Virus record (IMG/VR): IMGVR_UViG_3300027917_000020
Span: 1-64,000 of that record
Length of the DNA: 64,000 nucleotides
Strand: one strand, 5' to 3'
Source of the DNA: a virus
Shown piece by piece: positions 26,044-35,200 of the stretch; the stretch's first letter is position 1; the number at the start of each line of letters is the position of its first letter. Both the position numbers and the translations under genes were made by a program. The notes beneath the pieces are model-generated. The model was not told the DNA's origin, searched no databases, and was given only the letters and a program-made list of their open reading frames with translations.

Positions 26044-27015
26044 TTGAGACTTTTGTTTGTTGCCGATAGTCATCTTGGCATTTATAAATCTAATGATTTT
26101 TATCATAACGTGGTATACAACCTCTTTAGTGAGATTAGGGATGTTTGTATAACTCGTAATATTGATACAATACTGCATTTTGGGGACTTTTTTGATGAGC
26201 GTAAAGCCTTAAATACTAAGACCCAAAATGTAGCTCACCGAATAGCCTCAATTCTTGAGGGACTTACCACCTTCATTCTGGTGGGGAATCACGATATTTA
26301 TTATAGGGATAAGTTAGACCCGACTGCACTTGAGCTGTTTAAAAACTATGACCATATAAACATAGTAGATAAGCAGTTTAAGTTAGGCGATATTGTACTC
26401 GTTCCGTGGGGTGTTTTGCCCGATTCAGGATCCGGGTACTGCGCCGGTCATTTTGATATTATGGGGTTTAAAATGAATAATTATTATACCTCAACAAAGG
26501 GTATAGACCCCAAAATATTAGGCCGGTTTAAGCACGTTTATAGCGGTCATTTTCATATTCCCAATTCACATAGCAATGTGACGTATTTAGGTTCCCCATA
26601 TGCTCATACGTTTAATGACGTAGATAGCAGAAGGGGTTATTATATCTGGGAGGATGGCGAACTGGAGTTTATAGAGTTTGAATTTGCGCCGAAGTTTAAA
26701 ATAATTCATACTTCAACTATAAATAAAGAAGAGGTACAGGGCAATCACGTTAAACTGGTTTTTGATGAAGATTATGGGAGTGTTAAAAATCAGCAAATTA
26801 TAGACGAGATAATACAACTCAAACCTTATAAACTCCGGCCAGACTTTTCGGGTGTTAAAATTGAGGGTACAGATGAGAGGTTAGAAGAGTCGGAGGCAAG
26901 CCTGTTAGACCATCCGAAAATAATTGAGGAGTATATTAACAAAACAGAGTTTCCACCGGCTATAAATAAGAGTACGTTGTTAGGCATGATTACTAAACTT
27001 AGGGAGGAAGAATGA
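26044..27015 (+). CDS. 47: recombination endonuclease subunit gp47 (Mre11/SbcD-like)
   Basis: 323 residues, TTG start with GGGAG 12 bases upstream. Calcineurin-like phosphoesterase motifs in order: ADSHLG (7-12), HFGDFFDE (about 46-53), VGNHD (about 79-83), SGHFHIP (about 167). With gp46 it forms the nuclease/ATPase that resects double-strand ends for recombination-dependent replication. Same order as in T4 (47, small genes, 46). Confidence 0.92.
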   Translation: MRLLFVADSHLGIYKSNDFYHNVVYNLFSEIRDVCITRNIDTILHFGDFFDERKALNTKTQNVAHRIASILEGLTTFILVGNHDIYYRDKLDPTALELFKNYDHINIVDKQFKLGDIVLVPWGVLPDSGSGYCAGHFDIMGFKMNNYYTSTKGIDPKILGRFKHVYSGHFHIPNSHSNVTYLGSPYAHTFNDVDSRRGYYIWEDGELEFIEFEFAPKFKIIHTSTINKEEVQGNHVKLVFDEDYGSVKNQQIIDEIIQLKPYKLRPDFSGVKIEGTDERLEESEASLLDHPKIIEEYINKTEFPPAINKSTLLGMITKLREEE

Positions 27016-27401
27016 ATACAGATTATACAGACGGAGATAATGGCAATGGTTGGGTTTATTACGATAACACTGCCGGAATAAAACCTTTTAATAATTGGGA
27101 TGATATTATACAGGATAAAAACCAAAACATTTATTATGATAATAACAGCAATAACTGGTCATTTACCGTCAGTGATAGCACGACTCAGGAAAAATTACGG
27201 CTTTTACAGGAGTTCTGTGTAAACATATATAAAATGTTTGATAAAATGATGATTAAAGAAGCCCATAAGCCCGTTAGGGAAATGGAAAGAATAATAAAAG
27301 AGTTAAAGAAGCTTGATGAGCCAGTATGGGTAGACGCAAGCAAGTTTAACAATATAAAGGTGGATTTGGATAATCTGCCAGAGGAGTTATTTGAAATATG
27401 A
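27012..27401 (+). CDS. hypothetical protein with C-terminal LPEELFEI tag (129 aa)
   Basis: Overlaps gene 47 by 4 bases. The N-terminal half is Asn/Asp/Tyr-rich and probably disordered; the C-terminal half is helical (QEKLRLLQEFCVNIYKMFDK) and ends NLPEELFEI, a tag shared by at least five other genes in the window. Its position within the 47-46 unit suggests a role near the replication/recombination machinery. Confidence 0.65.
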   Translation: MNTDYTDGDNGNGWVYYDNTAGIKPFNNWDDIIQDKNQNIYYDNNSNNWSFTVSDSTTQEKLRLLQEFCVNIYKMFDKMMIKEAHKPVREMERIIKELKKLDEPVWVDASKFNNIKVDLDNLPEELFEI

Positions 27402-27628
27402 ATATGCAACAAATGCAACCACAACCGTTGACTCCAGAGGAGCAACAAAAATTAAAGGAGTGCCAGACTCGTATTGACGCACTATTGTTAGAGTATAATT
27501 GCGTACTTAGACCGATTATTACGCTATCAGATACAGGCGTTATTCAATCGGCAATTACCGTCACTGTTAGACGTGGAGGCGTACAGGAATTAAATATCCC
27601 GACACCGGAACCGGATATACCCGAATAA
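27398..27628 (+). CDS. small hypothetical protein (76 aa)
   Basis: Overlaps the previous stop (ATGA). Gln/Pro-rich start, a helix (LTPEEQQKLKECQTRIDALL) and a beta stretch (RPIITLSDTGVIQSAITVTV). A helix followed by beta strands fits a small multimeric adaptor, but no family is recognised. Confidence 0.55.
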   Translation: MNMQQMQPQPLTPEEQQKLKECQTRIDALLLEYNCVLRPIITLSDTGVIQSAITVTVRRGGVQELNIPTPEPDIPE

Positions 27629-27631
27629 TAA

Positions 27632-29548
27632 ATGCTTTTAAAGTTAGAAAATGTTAAATTTAAGAACTTTCTATCATTTGGTAGTCGGTTACAAGATGTG
27701 CCGCTTAATACAGGCGTTAATATCGTATTAGGCAAAGACTCAGCAACAGGCAGGTCTAATGGTAGTGGCAAAAGTTCATTCCTTGAGACTATTCCGTATG
27801 CTTTGTTTGGACAGACGCATAAGGATATTAAAAAGGCGCAGTTAATAAACTGGCGCAGTCGGAAGAACTGCGAAGTTGTTTTGTCGTTTAAAAAAGGCGA
27901 TGATTATTACGAGGTATTACGGGCGATAAAGCCTGATAAGTTTGAGGTATACGAAAACGGAAGCCTTATTGATTTTACGGGCGTTAAGGATTATCAGCAG
28001 ACCCTTGAGGATATCATAGGGCTTAATTTTAATACCTTTTGCTCGTTAATTCATTCTAATATAAACAGCTCTATCCGTATACTATCTATGAAAAAAGACG
28101 TTAAGCGTAAATTCATAGAAAATGTATTCGGGTTAGAGCTGTATTCGTTCATAGACGTGCGAGCACGGGATAAGTTAAAAAACACCGAACTTAAAATCCA
28201 GAAATTGACGGATGATATAGACCGGAACAGTTTATCCATTAAGGAAGCGGTAAGCAGGGCTAATAATTTAGACCAAAAACTAAACCTTATTAAATCTTCA
28301 GAAGTGGCGTTAAATGATGCTATTATGGAGTTTACAGATTTAGTTAATAATAATCCCGATATAAACGAAAAATGTAAGGAACTTGATAGTAGGTTAGAAG
28401 ATGCTGTTAAAGTTATAATTAGAATGCGGGAAATATCAAATAATGTAGATAACCGCATAAGAATGGTAAATAGGTGGATAGTAAAAGGCAATCGGCCTGT
28501 CGAAGTTCATTATGAGGATGAAAAGGAATTTGTTCGTGTTGAGACTATGCTAAAAGCGGAACAGGCTAAACTTAATAATTTAATAGACCATGAGCGTTGT
28601 CCGACTTGTGACCAGACCTTAAAACATGGTAAAAAGGATATTAAGGCCAATATACAGGCGGATATTGAGCGTTTGATGGGTTATTTGAGCGAGATTAACG
28701 ATAGGCTGGCTGAAAGTAAAGCAAAAGACGTGCTTAACCGGAAACAAGCGAAATTACGTTATCAGAAAACGGGAGATAAGTTAGATAAATTGAGTAATAG
28801 GTTAGCGTCTAAATTGACCCGTTTAGAGAATACGCATAGTTTGCTCCGGGAGGAGCGGGATGGATTGGGGGCCATAGATGCCGCTATCGCTTTAAAAAAG
28901 GCCAAAATAGAGGAGTTAAAACGACAGACTGCGTTAGAGGAGTCGGCACGGGAAGAGTTTAGGGCTATGATAGCCACAGAGGAGCAGACCGTAAAACGGC
29001 TTAGTGCGGAAAACAGGGAATTGGATAAGAAAGCTAAGACCCTGAGTGTTGTAAAAGATTATTTAGTGGTTATTCGGGATATTTGTAAGGATGAGAATAT
29101 TAAGCAGTTCGCAATTAGCTCGATTATGCCATATTTAAACAAACAGACTAACCATTATTTATCGGAAGTCGGTTATGGCTTTTATACATTAATTGATAGG
29201 TGGTTAGATGCGGATATAAAAGGCCCCGGTGTTACCGGAGCAACATACGGCAGTTTATCGGGCGGAGAAAGTCGGGGCATAGACCTTGCCCTGCAGTTTG
29301 CCTTATTAGATATTGCCCGTATACAAGCCGGTATATGGCCGGATATCGTTATTATGGACGAGATACTGGATAGTTCAGTGGACAGTGAGGGTATAGCGAA
29401 GTTAACAAGTATTATAAGGTCAAAACAGCACGAAGACCAGAGTAAAATGTTTATAATATCCCATAGGGATGAGATTGACGATTTTTCAGTAGACAATACC
29501 TATTATGTTAGCAAAATGGATGGGTATTCAAATGTAGAGGTACAATAA
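27632..29548 (+). CDS. 46: recombination endonuclease subunit gp46 (Rad50/SbcC-like)
   Basis: 638 residues. Walker A NGSGKSS (about 46-52), long coiled-coil arms, zinc-hook RCPTCDQ (about 322-328), ABC signature LSGGES (about 542) and Walker B DIVIMDEILDS (about 572-582). SMC-like ATPase partner of gp47, length close to T4 gp46 (560). The stop overlaps the next ATG. Confidence 0.95.
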   Translation: MLLKLENVKFKNFLSFGSRLQDVPLNTGVNIVLGKDSATGRSNGSGKSSFLETIPYALFGQTHKDIKKAQLINWRSRKNCEVVLSFKKGDDYYEVLRAIKPDKFEVYENGSLIDFTGVKDYQQTLEDIIGLNFNTFCSLIHSNINSSIRILSMKKDVKRKFIENVFGLELYSFIDVRARDKLKNTELKIQKLTDDIDRNSLSIKEAVSRANNLDQKLNLIKSSEVALNDAIMEFTDLVNNNPDINEKCKELDSRLEDAVKVIIRMREISNNVDNRIRMVNRWIVKGNRPVEVHYEDEKEFVRVETMLKAEQAKLNNLIDHERCPTCDQTLKHGKKDIKANIQADIERLMGYLSEINDRLAESKAKDVLNRKQAKLRYQKTGDKLDKLSNRLASKLTRLENTHSLLREERDGLGAIDAAIALKKAKIEELKRQTALEESAREEFRAMIATEEQTVKRLSAENRELDKKAKTLSVVKDYLVVIRDICKDENIKQFAISSIMPYLNKQTNHYLSEVGYGFYTLIDRWLDADIKGPGVTGATYGSLSGGESRGIDLALQFALLDIARIQAGIWPDIVIMDEILDSSVDSEGIAKLTSIIRSKQHEDQSKMFIISHRDEIDDFSVDNTYYVSKMDGYSNVEVQ

Positions 29549-29721
29549 TGGCAACTTATTATCATAATGGTGGAACGAGTACATCATATAATTCAAATGA
29601 TGCGAGTTCTCGATATTATTATAAAGTGGATTATGTTAAATTTCTTGATAATTGGCAGGAAGCAATGGAAGAGGATGATAGGAAAAAAGAGTGGCTTCCA
29701 GAAGAGCTGTTTGAGATATGA
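29548..29721 (+). CDS. microprotein with C-terminal LPEELFEI tag (57 aa)
   Basis: Begins MATYYHNGGTSTSYNSN, a Ser/Asn/Tyr-rich disordered start; then KVDYVKFLDNWQEAMEEDD and WLPEELFEI at the end. It overlaps gene 46 (TAATG) and the next gene (ATGA), so it is real by context. A disordered protein ending in a short hydrophobic/acidic peptide suits a tethering factor. Confidence 0.6.
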   Translation: MATYYHNGGTSTSYNSNDASSRYYYKVDYVKFLDNWQEAMEEDDRKKEWLPEELFEI

Positions 29722-29966
29722 AATTTGTGTATCCTAAATCATTTAACGAAGCAATGCGGTATTATAGTAATCTTGACCATTGTTCGTGCCGACCGGGTGG
29801 AAAGGGATGTCATATTTGTAACCCACAAGAATGGGTACATACGAAGATAAATGAAGGCAATACATATGAGTTTGATATGTGGCAATATAGACCTATAAAT
29901 CCACCAGAGGGTTATGAAAAACATTTATCAAAAGAAATATTACCGGAGGAATGGTTTGAAATATGA
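29718..29966 (+). CDS. small zinc protein with C-terminal LPEEWFEI tag (82 aa)
   Basis: Cys cluster HCSCRPGGKGCHICNP (residues about 22-37) is a compact zinc site. The protein ends EILPEEWFEI. The DNA for the tag differs synonymously from the other copies, so the peptide is under selection. Overlaps uvsX by 4 bases. Confidence 0.65.
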   Translation: MKFVYPKSFNEAMRYYSNLDHCSCRPGGKGCHICNPQEWVHTKINEGNTYEFDMWQYRPINPPEGYEKHLSKEILPEEWFEI

Positions 29967-31039
29967 GTGAATTATTTGAAAAATTAAAACAAAGCATAAG
30001 TAAGAATGTCGCCGGAGTACACGCCGCAGTATTGGCAGAATCCGATATAGCGACAGCTCGTTATTGGGTTAAAACACCTGCGTTAGACCTTAACCGGATT
30101 CTCTCAGGAAGCCTTAATTTGGGTATCCAGAGTCGGAATTTAGTCGGCATAGTTGGCCCGGAGCATAGTATGAAGTCATCTTTTATGATTTTGTGTATGG
30201 TGGAAGCTCAAAAACAGGGTAAGGACGTGGTTATTATAGATACCGAAGGTGGTATTACTAAAGAATTTTGTGAGCGTTGGGGTTTAGATACGAATAAGGT
30301 ATTTTATACCTATACGCCTTTTGTGGATGAGGTTAAATCCATTTTAGGACAGATTAGAGAATCGGGTGAAAAAGATATGGTTATAGGGCTTGATTCAGCC
30401 GGTGGATTGGAACGCAAAAAGCAATTTACGGATGCCGCAAAGGGTGAATTAAAATCCGACCAAGGCCTGCTACAAAAAGATATTAGGGGGATGCTTAAAC
30501 TATTTCTTAATATTTGCGTGGCGCAAAATTCAATAGGTATTGTATGTGGTCATTTATACGGCAAACCCAGTCAGGGTGTACCAATGCCCGACCAGATAGG
30601 CGGAGGAAAGGCCATGAAGCTGTTCCCATCTATTTTAATACAGCTTTATAAACAGACCCTTTATGAATTTCCTAATAAGAAAGGTAAAGAAAGGGGCAAT
30701 GTGATAGGCAGTGAGATTACAGCTACTACTATTAAAAATCGCTATTATCCTCCTTTTCAGACGGCTACGGTTAAGTTAAATTACATTGAGGGTATCCAGA
30801 CTCACGCAGGAATTTTAGACCTCGGGATTAAGGCCGGAATTATAGAGAAGAAAGGTTCGTGGTATAGTTATGGTGATAATCGATTAGGTCAAGGTGAGGT
30901 TAATGCGGAAATGGCTATTATGGAGTTCGATAGTATTTTAACCGATTTAGATTCATGGTTAATGGATACTGGATATAGTACGGTTAACCAACAAGTTAAG
31001 GAAGCGGTAGAATTATTAGACGAGGAAGAAAGTGGTTAA
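29963..31039 (+). CDS. uvsX: UvsX/RecA-like recombinase
   Basis: 358 residues (T4 UvsX 391). Walker A GPEHSMKSS (about 65-73) with the variant seen in T4-like UvsX, Walker B-type VVIIDTEGG (about 89) and VIGLDSAGG (about 140), and a RecA-like core with PDQIGGGKAMKL. Catalyses strand exchange for recombination-dependent replication. Lies in one operon with 47 and 46. Confidence 0.92.
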   Translation: MSELFEKLKQSISKNVAGVHAAVLAESDIATARYWVKTPALDLNRILSGSLNLGIQSRNLVGIVGPEHSMKSSFMILCMVEAQKQGKDVVIIDTEGGITKEFCERWGLDTNKVFYTYTPFVDEVKSILGQIRESGEKDMVIGLDSAGGLERKKQFTDAAKGELKSDQGLLQKDIRGMLKLFLNICVAQNSIGIVCGHLYGKPSQGVPMPDQIGGGKAMKLFPSILIQLYKQTLYEFPNKKGKERGNVIGSEITATTIKNRYYPPFQTATVKLNYIEGIQTHAGILDLGIKAGIIEKKGSWYSYGDNRLGQGEVNAEMAIMEFDSILTDLDSWLMDTGYSTVNQQVKEAVELLDEEESG

Positions 31040-31226
31040 AAAAGCGTATCCTCATACAGGTCTTTTAAAGCGTTTGAATAAATACTATGATAAAATAGCA
31101 TGGTTCGCAAAACATAGTGAAAAAGGAACGAGACCTGAACTTGAGGAAGCGATGGAACTTATTGAATCGGAAATAAAAAGGATAGAAGCGGAAAAGGAAG
31201 CAAAAATAGACGAGGTATTTAAGTGA
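31032..31226 (+). CDS. small helical protein (64 aa)
   Basis: GTG start overlapping uvsX; GAGGAAG precedes it. Basic N-terminus, then an acidic/basic amphipathic helix (ELEEAMELIESEIKRIEAEK). It ends IDEVFK and overlaps the next gene by 4 bases. No family. Confidence 0.5.
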   Translation: MVKKAYPHTGLLKRLNKYYDKIAWFAKHSEKGTRPELEEAMELIESEIKRIEAEKEAKIDEVFK

Positions 31227-32260
31227 AAATAATTATTACAGGCGGAGCTGGTTTTATTGGTCATCATATAGTAGAGCATTTTCTTAAAACAACCGATTGG
31301 GATATTGTTAGTTTTGATAAGCTAACATATGCCTCAAACGGTTTTGACCGTATACGGGATATTAATGCCTATGATAATAAAAGGGTGACTATGTTTACGG
31401 GGGATATAACGACCCCAATAACACCGGGAGTGGCCAAAGAGGTGGAAGATGCGGAATATATCCTCCATTTAGCTGCAGAGACGCATGTGGATAGGTCTAT
31501 AAGCGACCCTGAGCCATTTGTGCGCTCGAATGTGATAGGTACTATGTATATGCTTGATTTTGCTAAGACCCTTAAAAACCTTAAAGCGTTTTGCCTGTTC
31601 AGTACGGATGAGGTATTCGGGCCCGCATTAATGTTAGATACGGTTGTTCCTAAAGTACCACGTTATCCAGAGGGTTATAAATTACAATTAAAAAAGACAT
31701 ATAGGGAGTGGGATAGGTATAATTCCACAAATCCATATTCGGCTACAAAAGCGGCCGCTGAACAGTTGACCCTTGCGTATATGAATACATACGGGTTGCC
31801 GGGATTTATTGTACATTGTATGAACGTATTTGGGGAACGCCAACATCCTGAAAAGTTTATTCCGTTATGTATACGAAAAATAAGAGATGAAGAAGAGATT
31901 ACAATACACGGCTCACCGGATGGTAAGACTTCGGGAGCACGGTTTTATATACACGCCAGAAATGTTGCGAATGCCGTACACTGGCTGTTGGAGAGGTTTG
32001 AACAAAGAGAAATATATAATATAGTTGGGGAAAAGGAATTAACAAATTTAGAGGTAGCACAGACAATATCAAAAATTATAGGTAAAAAATTAAAGTATAA
32101 AATAACAGATTTTCATAGTAGCAGACCGGGACACGACCTTCGTTACGCATTAGACGGCACTAAGTTAAAAAATATGGGTTGGGAGATACCTATGAGTGTT
32201 GAGAACTCCATTAAAAGCACAGTTAAATGGATGTTAAAACACGAGGAGTGGTTAAAATGA
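31223..32260 (+). CDS. rmlB: dTDP-glucose 4,6-dehydratase-like / NAD-dependent epimerase
   Basis: 345 residues, the RmlB length. NAD-binding GGAGFIG (7-13), HLAAETHVDRSI, catalytic STDEVFG (about 126-132) and Y-x3-K within NPYSATKAAAEQL. The DE pair after ST is diagnostic for the 4,6-dehydratase reaction. It would make a 4-keto-6-deoxy sugar nucleotide for glycan modification of the virion, DNA or host surface; two glycosyltransferase-like genes lie downstream. Confidence 0.82.
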   Translation: MKIIITGGAGFIGHHIVEHFLKTTDWDIVSFDKLTYASNGFDRIRDINAYDNKRVTMFTGDITTPITPGVAKEVEDAEYILHLAAETHVDRSISDPEPFVRSNVIGTMYMLDFAKTLKNLKAFCLFSTDEVFGPALMLDTVVPKVPRYPEGYKLQLKKTYREWDRYNSTNPYSATKAAAEQLTLAYMNTYGLPGFIVHCMNVFGERQHPEKFIPLCIRKIRDEEEITIHGSPDGKTSGARFYIHARNVANAVHWLLERFEQREIYNIVGEKELTNLEVAQTISKIIGKKLKYKITDFHSSRPGHDLRYALDGTKLKNMGWEIPMSVENSIKSTVKWMLKHEEWLK

Positions 32261-32499
32261 CAAAGCGATGTATTGAAGGCTGTGAATTTTTAAAACTGAA
32301 AAAGGATGGATTAAACCGGATGTGGTGCGACTTATATGAGCAAATACTCGCATGGGGTTGGGCGTATATACCGGGAGATTATACAGAAAACGCAAAAAAT
32401 AAAGCAATTCTTGTAAATAGATGTGACGAATGTATAGAAGAAGATAGAATATATAGCATATTAAAGGATTTAGAGAATGAAACAGAAAAATTGGATTAG
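32257..32499 (+). CDS. small Cys-rich protein (80 aa)
   Basis: ATG at 32257 chosen because GAGGAG precedes it and it overlaps the epimerase stop (ATGA). Cys pattern RCIEGC-x14-C-x-LY ... RCDEC, a probable zinc site, belonging to the family of Cys-rich microproteins seen throughout the window. Function unknown. Confidence 0.6.
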   Translation: MTKRCIEGCEFLKLKKDGLNRMWCDLYEQILAWGWAYIPGDYTENAKNKAILVNRCDECIEEDRIYSILKDLENETEKLD

Positions 32500-32722
32500 C
32501 ATATTACGATTAGAAGATAAGGATGATTTTAGCGTAAAACTGAAAAAGGGAGACGTGTTTTTATATGGGACACGGATGACCGAGCAACAGCAGACTAAAA
32601 AAGTGGGAGACGATATAACCTATTTTACGGTTATACAGAAAAAGGATAAAAGCGTTGAATACGCACAAGTATTTGACGTATTAGAGAAGGATAGTAAGGA
32701 GGAAAAAGATGGCACAACCTAA
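32477..32722 (+). CDS. small hypothetical protein (81 aa)
   Basis: Overlaps the previous gene by 23 bases. Beta-rich, with VKLKKGDVFLYGTRM; the LKKGDVF segment recurs in the gene at 45208, suggesting related beta-barrel-like folds. Overlaps the next gene. Confidence 0.55.
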   Translation: MKQKNWISILRLEDKDDFSVKLKKGDVFLYGTRMTEQQQTKKVGDDITYFTVIQKKDKSVEYAQVFDVLEKDSKEEKDGTT

Positions 32723-32957
32723 ACCAATTCACGTTTTTAGGTTTGATTATGACCTAAACGGAAACCAATGGACTGCTTATATTGCGGCCTATGGCCAAGA
32801 GGATGCACAACAGTATTTAAGTGATACTGTTGGTCATGTATCTATTAATTCAATCGGACAGGAATGTCCGCTTCACGCAGTTTCTAATAAGGTTAGGGCC
32901 TCTATTGCGGAGACCTCAAAGAGGAAACCCGGTAGACCGCCCAAAGAGCCTCAATAA
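32709..32957 (+). CDS. small protein with AT-hook-like tail (82 aa)
   Basis: AAGGAGG precedes the ATG. A small beta domain (IHVFRFDYDLNGNQWTAYIA) is followed by a flexible region and the C-terminal SKRKPGRPPKEP, an AT-hook-like GRP core flanked by basic residues. Likely binds the minor groove of AT-rich DNA, which this genome offers in abundance. Confidence 0.6.
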   Translation: MAQPKPIHVFRFDYDLNGNQWTAYIAAYGQEDAQQYLSDTVGHVSINSIGQECPLHAVSNKVRASIAETSKRKPGRPPKEPQ

Positions 32958-33799
32958 TGATGTTAGGTGTTTTAAACATCCGACCCGATTTAAAAGCCAA
33001 ACTATCTCAGTATTTTGAGGTAGCCGAAAGCGGTAAAACAGACGGGCTTTTTATAGATTGGGTTCCTAAAAGCAGTGACGATTTTACAAAGCAAGCTGTA
33101 ATGGTTGAAGAGTACGTTAAAAAGGGTATACCGACTGTTTTATATGATAGGTATTTAACCATAACGACTCAGGAATATATGTGGCTTAGAAAATTTAATG
33201 TTACGTTTTTTGAGCCGGTTATAAACCATCGAGCAGGCTTTGAATTTTTGCCTCAGTGGACGGAACCTTATAAATGGAAGCATACCGAAGAAACTCGTGA
33301 GATAGATTTGGCTTTTAATGGGGTTATAAAGGACAAGATAGCGTCCTTTGAAAAGTATTATGGTACATACGCAAGCCTTTTCCCCGACAAACGGGTTATA
33401 TACGAGTCATCACCGGCTGGTATGCCGTTACCTATTAAAACAGAAAAATGGGCTAATAATAATTTAGTTCATCAACATTTTAGTTGGGGAAGCGTTAATT
33501 TTACGGTATTAATAGGTACTTTATTTGACTATAAAAGAGGGTATCTGCGTGAAGACTTATTTGATATTATGCGAAAAGGTGTAATACCCTTATGTCCGAT
33601 AGAGCATAGATTTTACGGCAGTATGTTCCAAGACCTCGTTATAAAAGACGAGCGTGATTTAGATTATTATGTTGGGACGTCCTCAATGCGTAAAGTTGGG
33701 GGAGTTTTAATAGAGGAGATATTTGAGAATATGCTTAAATATTATCCTGAGTTTAGTATAGATTATACTGTGGATAGACTAAAGGAGTGTTTTAAATGA
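32957..33799 (+). CDS. glycosyltransferase-like protein (280 aa)
   Basis: A Rossmann-like N-terminal half and a C-terminal region DLFDIMRKGVIPLCPIEHRF followed by GSMFQDLVI, resembling the donor-binding end of CgeB/GT1-type glycosyltransferases, where a conserved E binds the nucleotide sugar. Position between the epimerase and a second transferase supports this. Identity below certainty. Confidence 0.45.
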   Translation: MMLGVLNIRPDLKAKLSQYFEVAESGKTDGLFIDWVPKSSDDFTKQAVMVEEYVKKGIPTVLYDRYLTITTQEYMWLRKFNVTFFEPVINHRAGFEFLPQWTEPYKWKHTEETREIDLAFNGVIKDKIASFEKYYGTYASLFPDKRVIYESSPAGMPLPIKTEKWANNNLVHQHFSWGSVNFTVLIGTLFDYKRGYLREDLFDIMRKGVIPLCPIEHRFYGSMFQDLVIKDERDLDYYVGTSSMRKVGGVLIEEIFENMLKYYPEFSIDYTVDRLKECFK

Positions 33800-34062
33800 A
33801 GAAATATGAGGTAATATATGTAGCTCACCGAATAGACTCAACGGATATAGTTGATGCCGATGGTTTTGATGTAAAGCAAGGTGTTTTGTTTTTTTATAAA
33901 CAGGGTACACATACTCAATGGTTAATACAGGCATATAATGATTGGCAAAGTGTTAAACAGATACGGGAAGAGGGGGAGAGGCCAGCTTTTGCTCCTTTTG
34001 CTTTGTCTGAAGCAAGAGCCAGAGCAATTATTGAAGAATCTATGGGAGATACCAGTGTTTGA
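33796..34062 (+). CDS. small hypothetical protein (88 aa)
   Basis: Begins MKKYEVIYVAHRIDSTDIVD, a beta-rich small domain, overlapping the previous gene by 4 bases (ATGA). A related plan (short beta strands, D-G-F near residue 25, WxxxY later) is seen in the 63-residue gene at 43721. Function unknown. Confidence 0.5.
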   Translation: MKKYEVIYVAHRIDSTDIVDADGFDVKQGVLFFYKQGTHTQWLIQAYNDWQSVKQIREEGERPAFAPFALSEARARAIIEESMGDTSV

Positions 34063-34198
34063 TGATTTGGTTAAGAAAAAGGAAAAAAATAATAATAGCC
34101 AAATTAAAATTTTTATAAAGTGTATTAGCTGTAACAGGCAGATACTTAAAGGTACAAAATGTCCGTGGTGTAACCCACCAGAGAGAGAGGAAGCATAA
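34055..34198 (+). CDS. zinc microprotein with N-terminal MFDDL tag (47 aa)
   Basis: GTG start with GGGAG six bases upstream. Reads MFDDLVKKKEKN, then CISCNRQ and KCPWCNPP, a C2-C2 zinc knuckle. It is in the family of small proteins that begin MFDDIL/MFDDLL. Overlaps the next ATG by one base. Confidence 0.6.
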   Translation: MFDDLVKKKEKNNNSQIKIFIKCISCNRQILKGTKCPWCNPPEREEA

Positions 34199-34359
34199 TG
34201 GGTGATTTTGACGATATTTTAGGACCGGATGAGTTCGAAAAAGAAGAAGAAAAAGCCCCGATAAAACCTTCATTTCAGAAAATATGGGAGGCTTACGAAA
34301 GGTCTAAACGAAAATGGGATAAGGAGTCAGATGATGAGCCAGAAAATACAGGTTGTTAA
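34198..34359 (+). CDS. acidic microprotein with FDDIL tag (53 aa)
   Basis: Begins MGDFDDILGPDEFE; the FDDIL core is the same as in the MFDDIL family with two extra residues. Highly charged and helical (FQKIWEAYERSKRKWDKE). Overlaps the downstream glycosyltransferase-like gene by 29 bases. Confidence 0.55.
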   Translation: MGDFDDILGPDEFEKEEEKAPIKPSFQKIWEAYERSKRKWDKESDDEPENTGC

Positions 34360-35023
34360 AGAACAAAACTGTGAGAACACAAAACCCCGTTTATTAGTGG
34401 TTACTCCGCTATTACCGGGGCATAAAATAAGCAAGCAGACTAAGAGGACTATTAAAAATAATCTTTTACCGCTTGTATGGATAGCCTCAGAAGGGGATAA
34501 TAACATTCCGACCAATTTAGAGTTAGGGCTAAAATGGTATAAGGAGAATCATGAGGAGATTCCGTATTATTTTATGCTTGATAGGGATATCGAGTTAGGT
34601 AAGCATTGTTTAGATAGATTATATGACGCTATTACGGCCGCACCGGATTATATAGCTTTCGCATATGCATCTTTTAAATATAGAGGGCATATTAACGCAG
34701 ATTTTCCGGCCAGACCATATGATATAAATGCGTTAGTACAGCACAACTATATATCTTCAAATTCTATGTTTAAAACGGTTATTACCGAAAAGGTGGAGTT
34801 GGTTAAAGAGGATGTATATAAACGATTATTAGATTGGGCGTTTTTCTTAAAACTATTTTATAATGAATATTTTGGCGTACCAGTACCGACTGCGGAGTTT
34901 GTAGCACATTCAACTGAAAGCGATATATCAGCTCGCAGCCCGGAGGATTATCAGGCAAAGCGTAAATTGGTTATAGAGCACTTTGTAATGCCGATTATTA
35001 GGAAGCATCAAAATGCGAGTTAA
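34331..35023 (+). CDS. GT-A (family 2-like) glycosyltransferase
   Basis: 230 residues. PRLLVVTPLLPGHKISKQTK, then IPYYFMLDRDIELG with a D-x-D metal-binding motif (about residues 84-90), then acceptor region with AHSTESDI. Start at 34331 or three bases later (ATGATG). Probably transfers the sugar made via the RmlB-like enzyme. Confidence 0.55.
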   Translation: MMSQKIQVVKEQNCENTKPRLLVVTPLLPGHKISKQTKRTIKNNLLPLVWIASEGDNNIPTNLELGLKWYKENHEEIPYYFMLDRDIELGKHCLDRLYDAITAAPDYIAFAYASFKYRGHINADFPARPYDINALVQHNYISSNSMFKTVITEKVELVKEDVYKRLLDWAFFLKLFYNEYFGVPVPTAEFVAHSTESDISARSPEDYQAKRKLVIEHFVMPIIRKHQNAS

Positions 35024-35192
35024 ACCGGATTTTGATTACCCATTCAAATGGTTTATAAAACACTGGGATTGGGTTGTAACGGGATTGGTTGTTTTAGCCT
35101 GTGCAATCGGTGTGTATATTTTTTGTTGGGCTATGTTCCATGATTTTGGTATATTTGAGTCAGCATGGCCGCCGTGGCCTTTTAATAAATAA
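35013..35192 (+). CDS. small membrane protein (59 aa)
   Basis: ATG overlaps the preceding stop. A basic/aromatic N-terminus (MRVKPDFDYPFKWFIKHW) and one membrane helix (VVTGLVVLACAIGVYIFCWA), then a Trp/Pro-rich tail (AWPPWPF). Could be a host-envelope effector; no family. Confidence 0.55.
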   Translation: MRVKPDFDYPFKWFIKHWDWVVTGLVVLACAIGVYIFCWAMFHDFGIFESAWPPWPFNK

Positions 35193-35195
35193 ATA
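35188..35195 (+). promoter_or_regulatory. late-type promoter AATAAATA, leaderless
   Basis: Ends exactly 5 bases before the ATG at 35201; no Shine-Dalgarno present. Confidence 0.5.
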
Positions 35196-35200
35196 TTATT

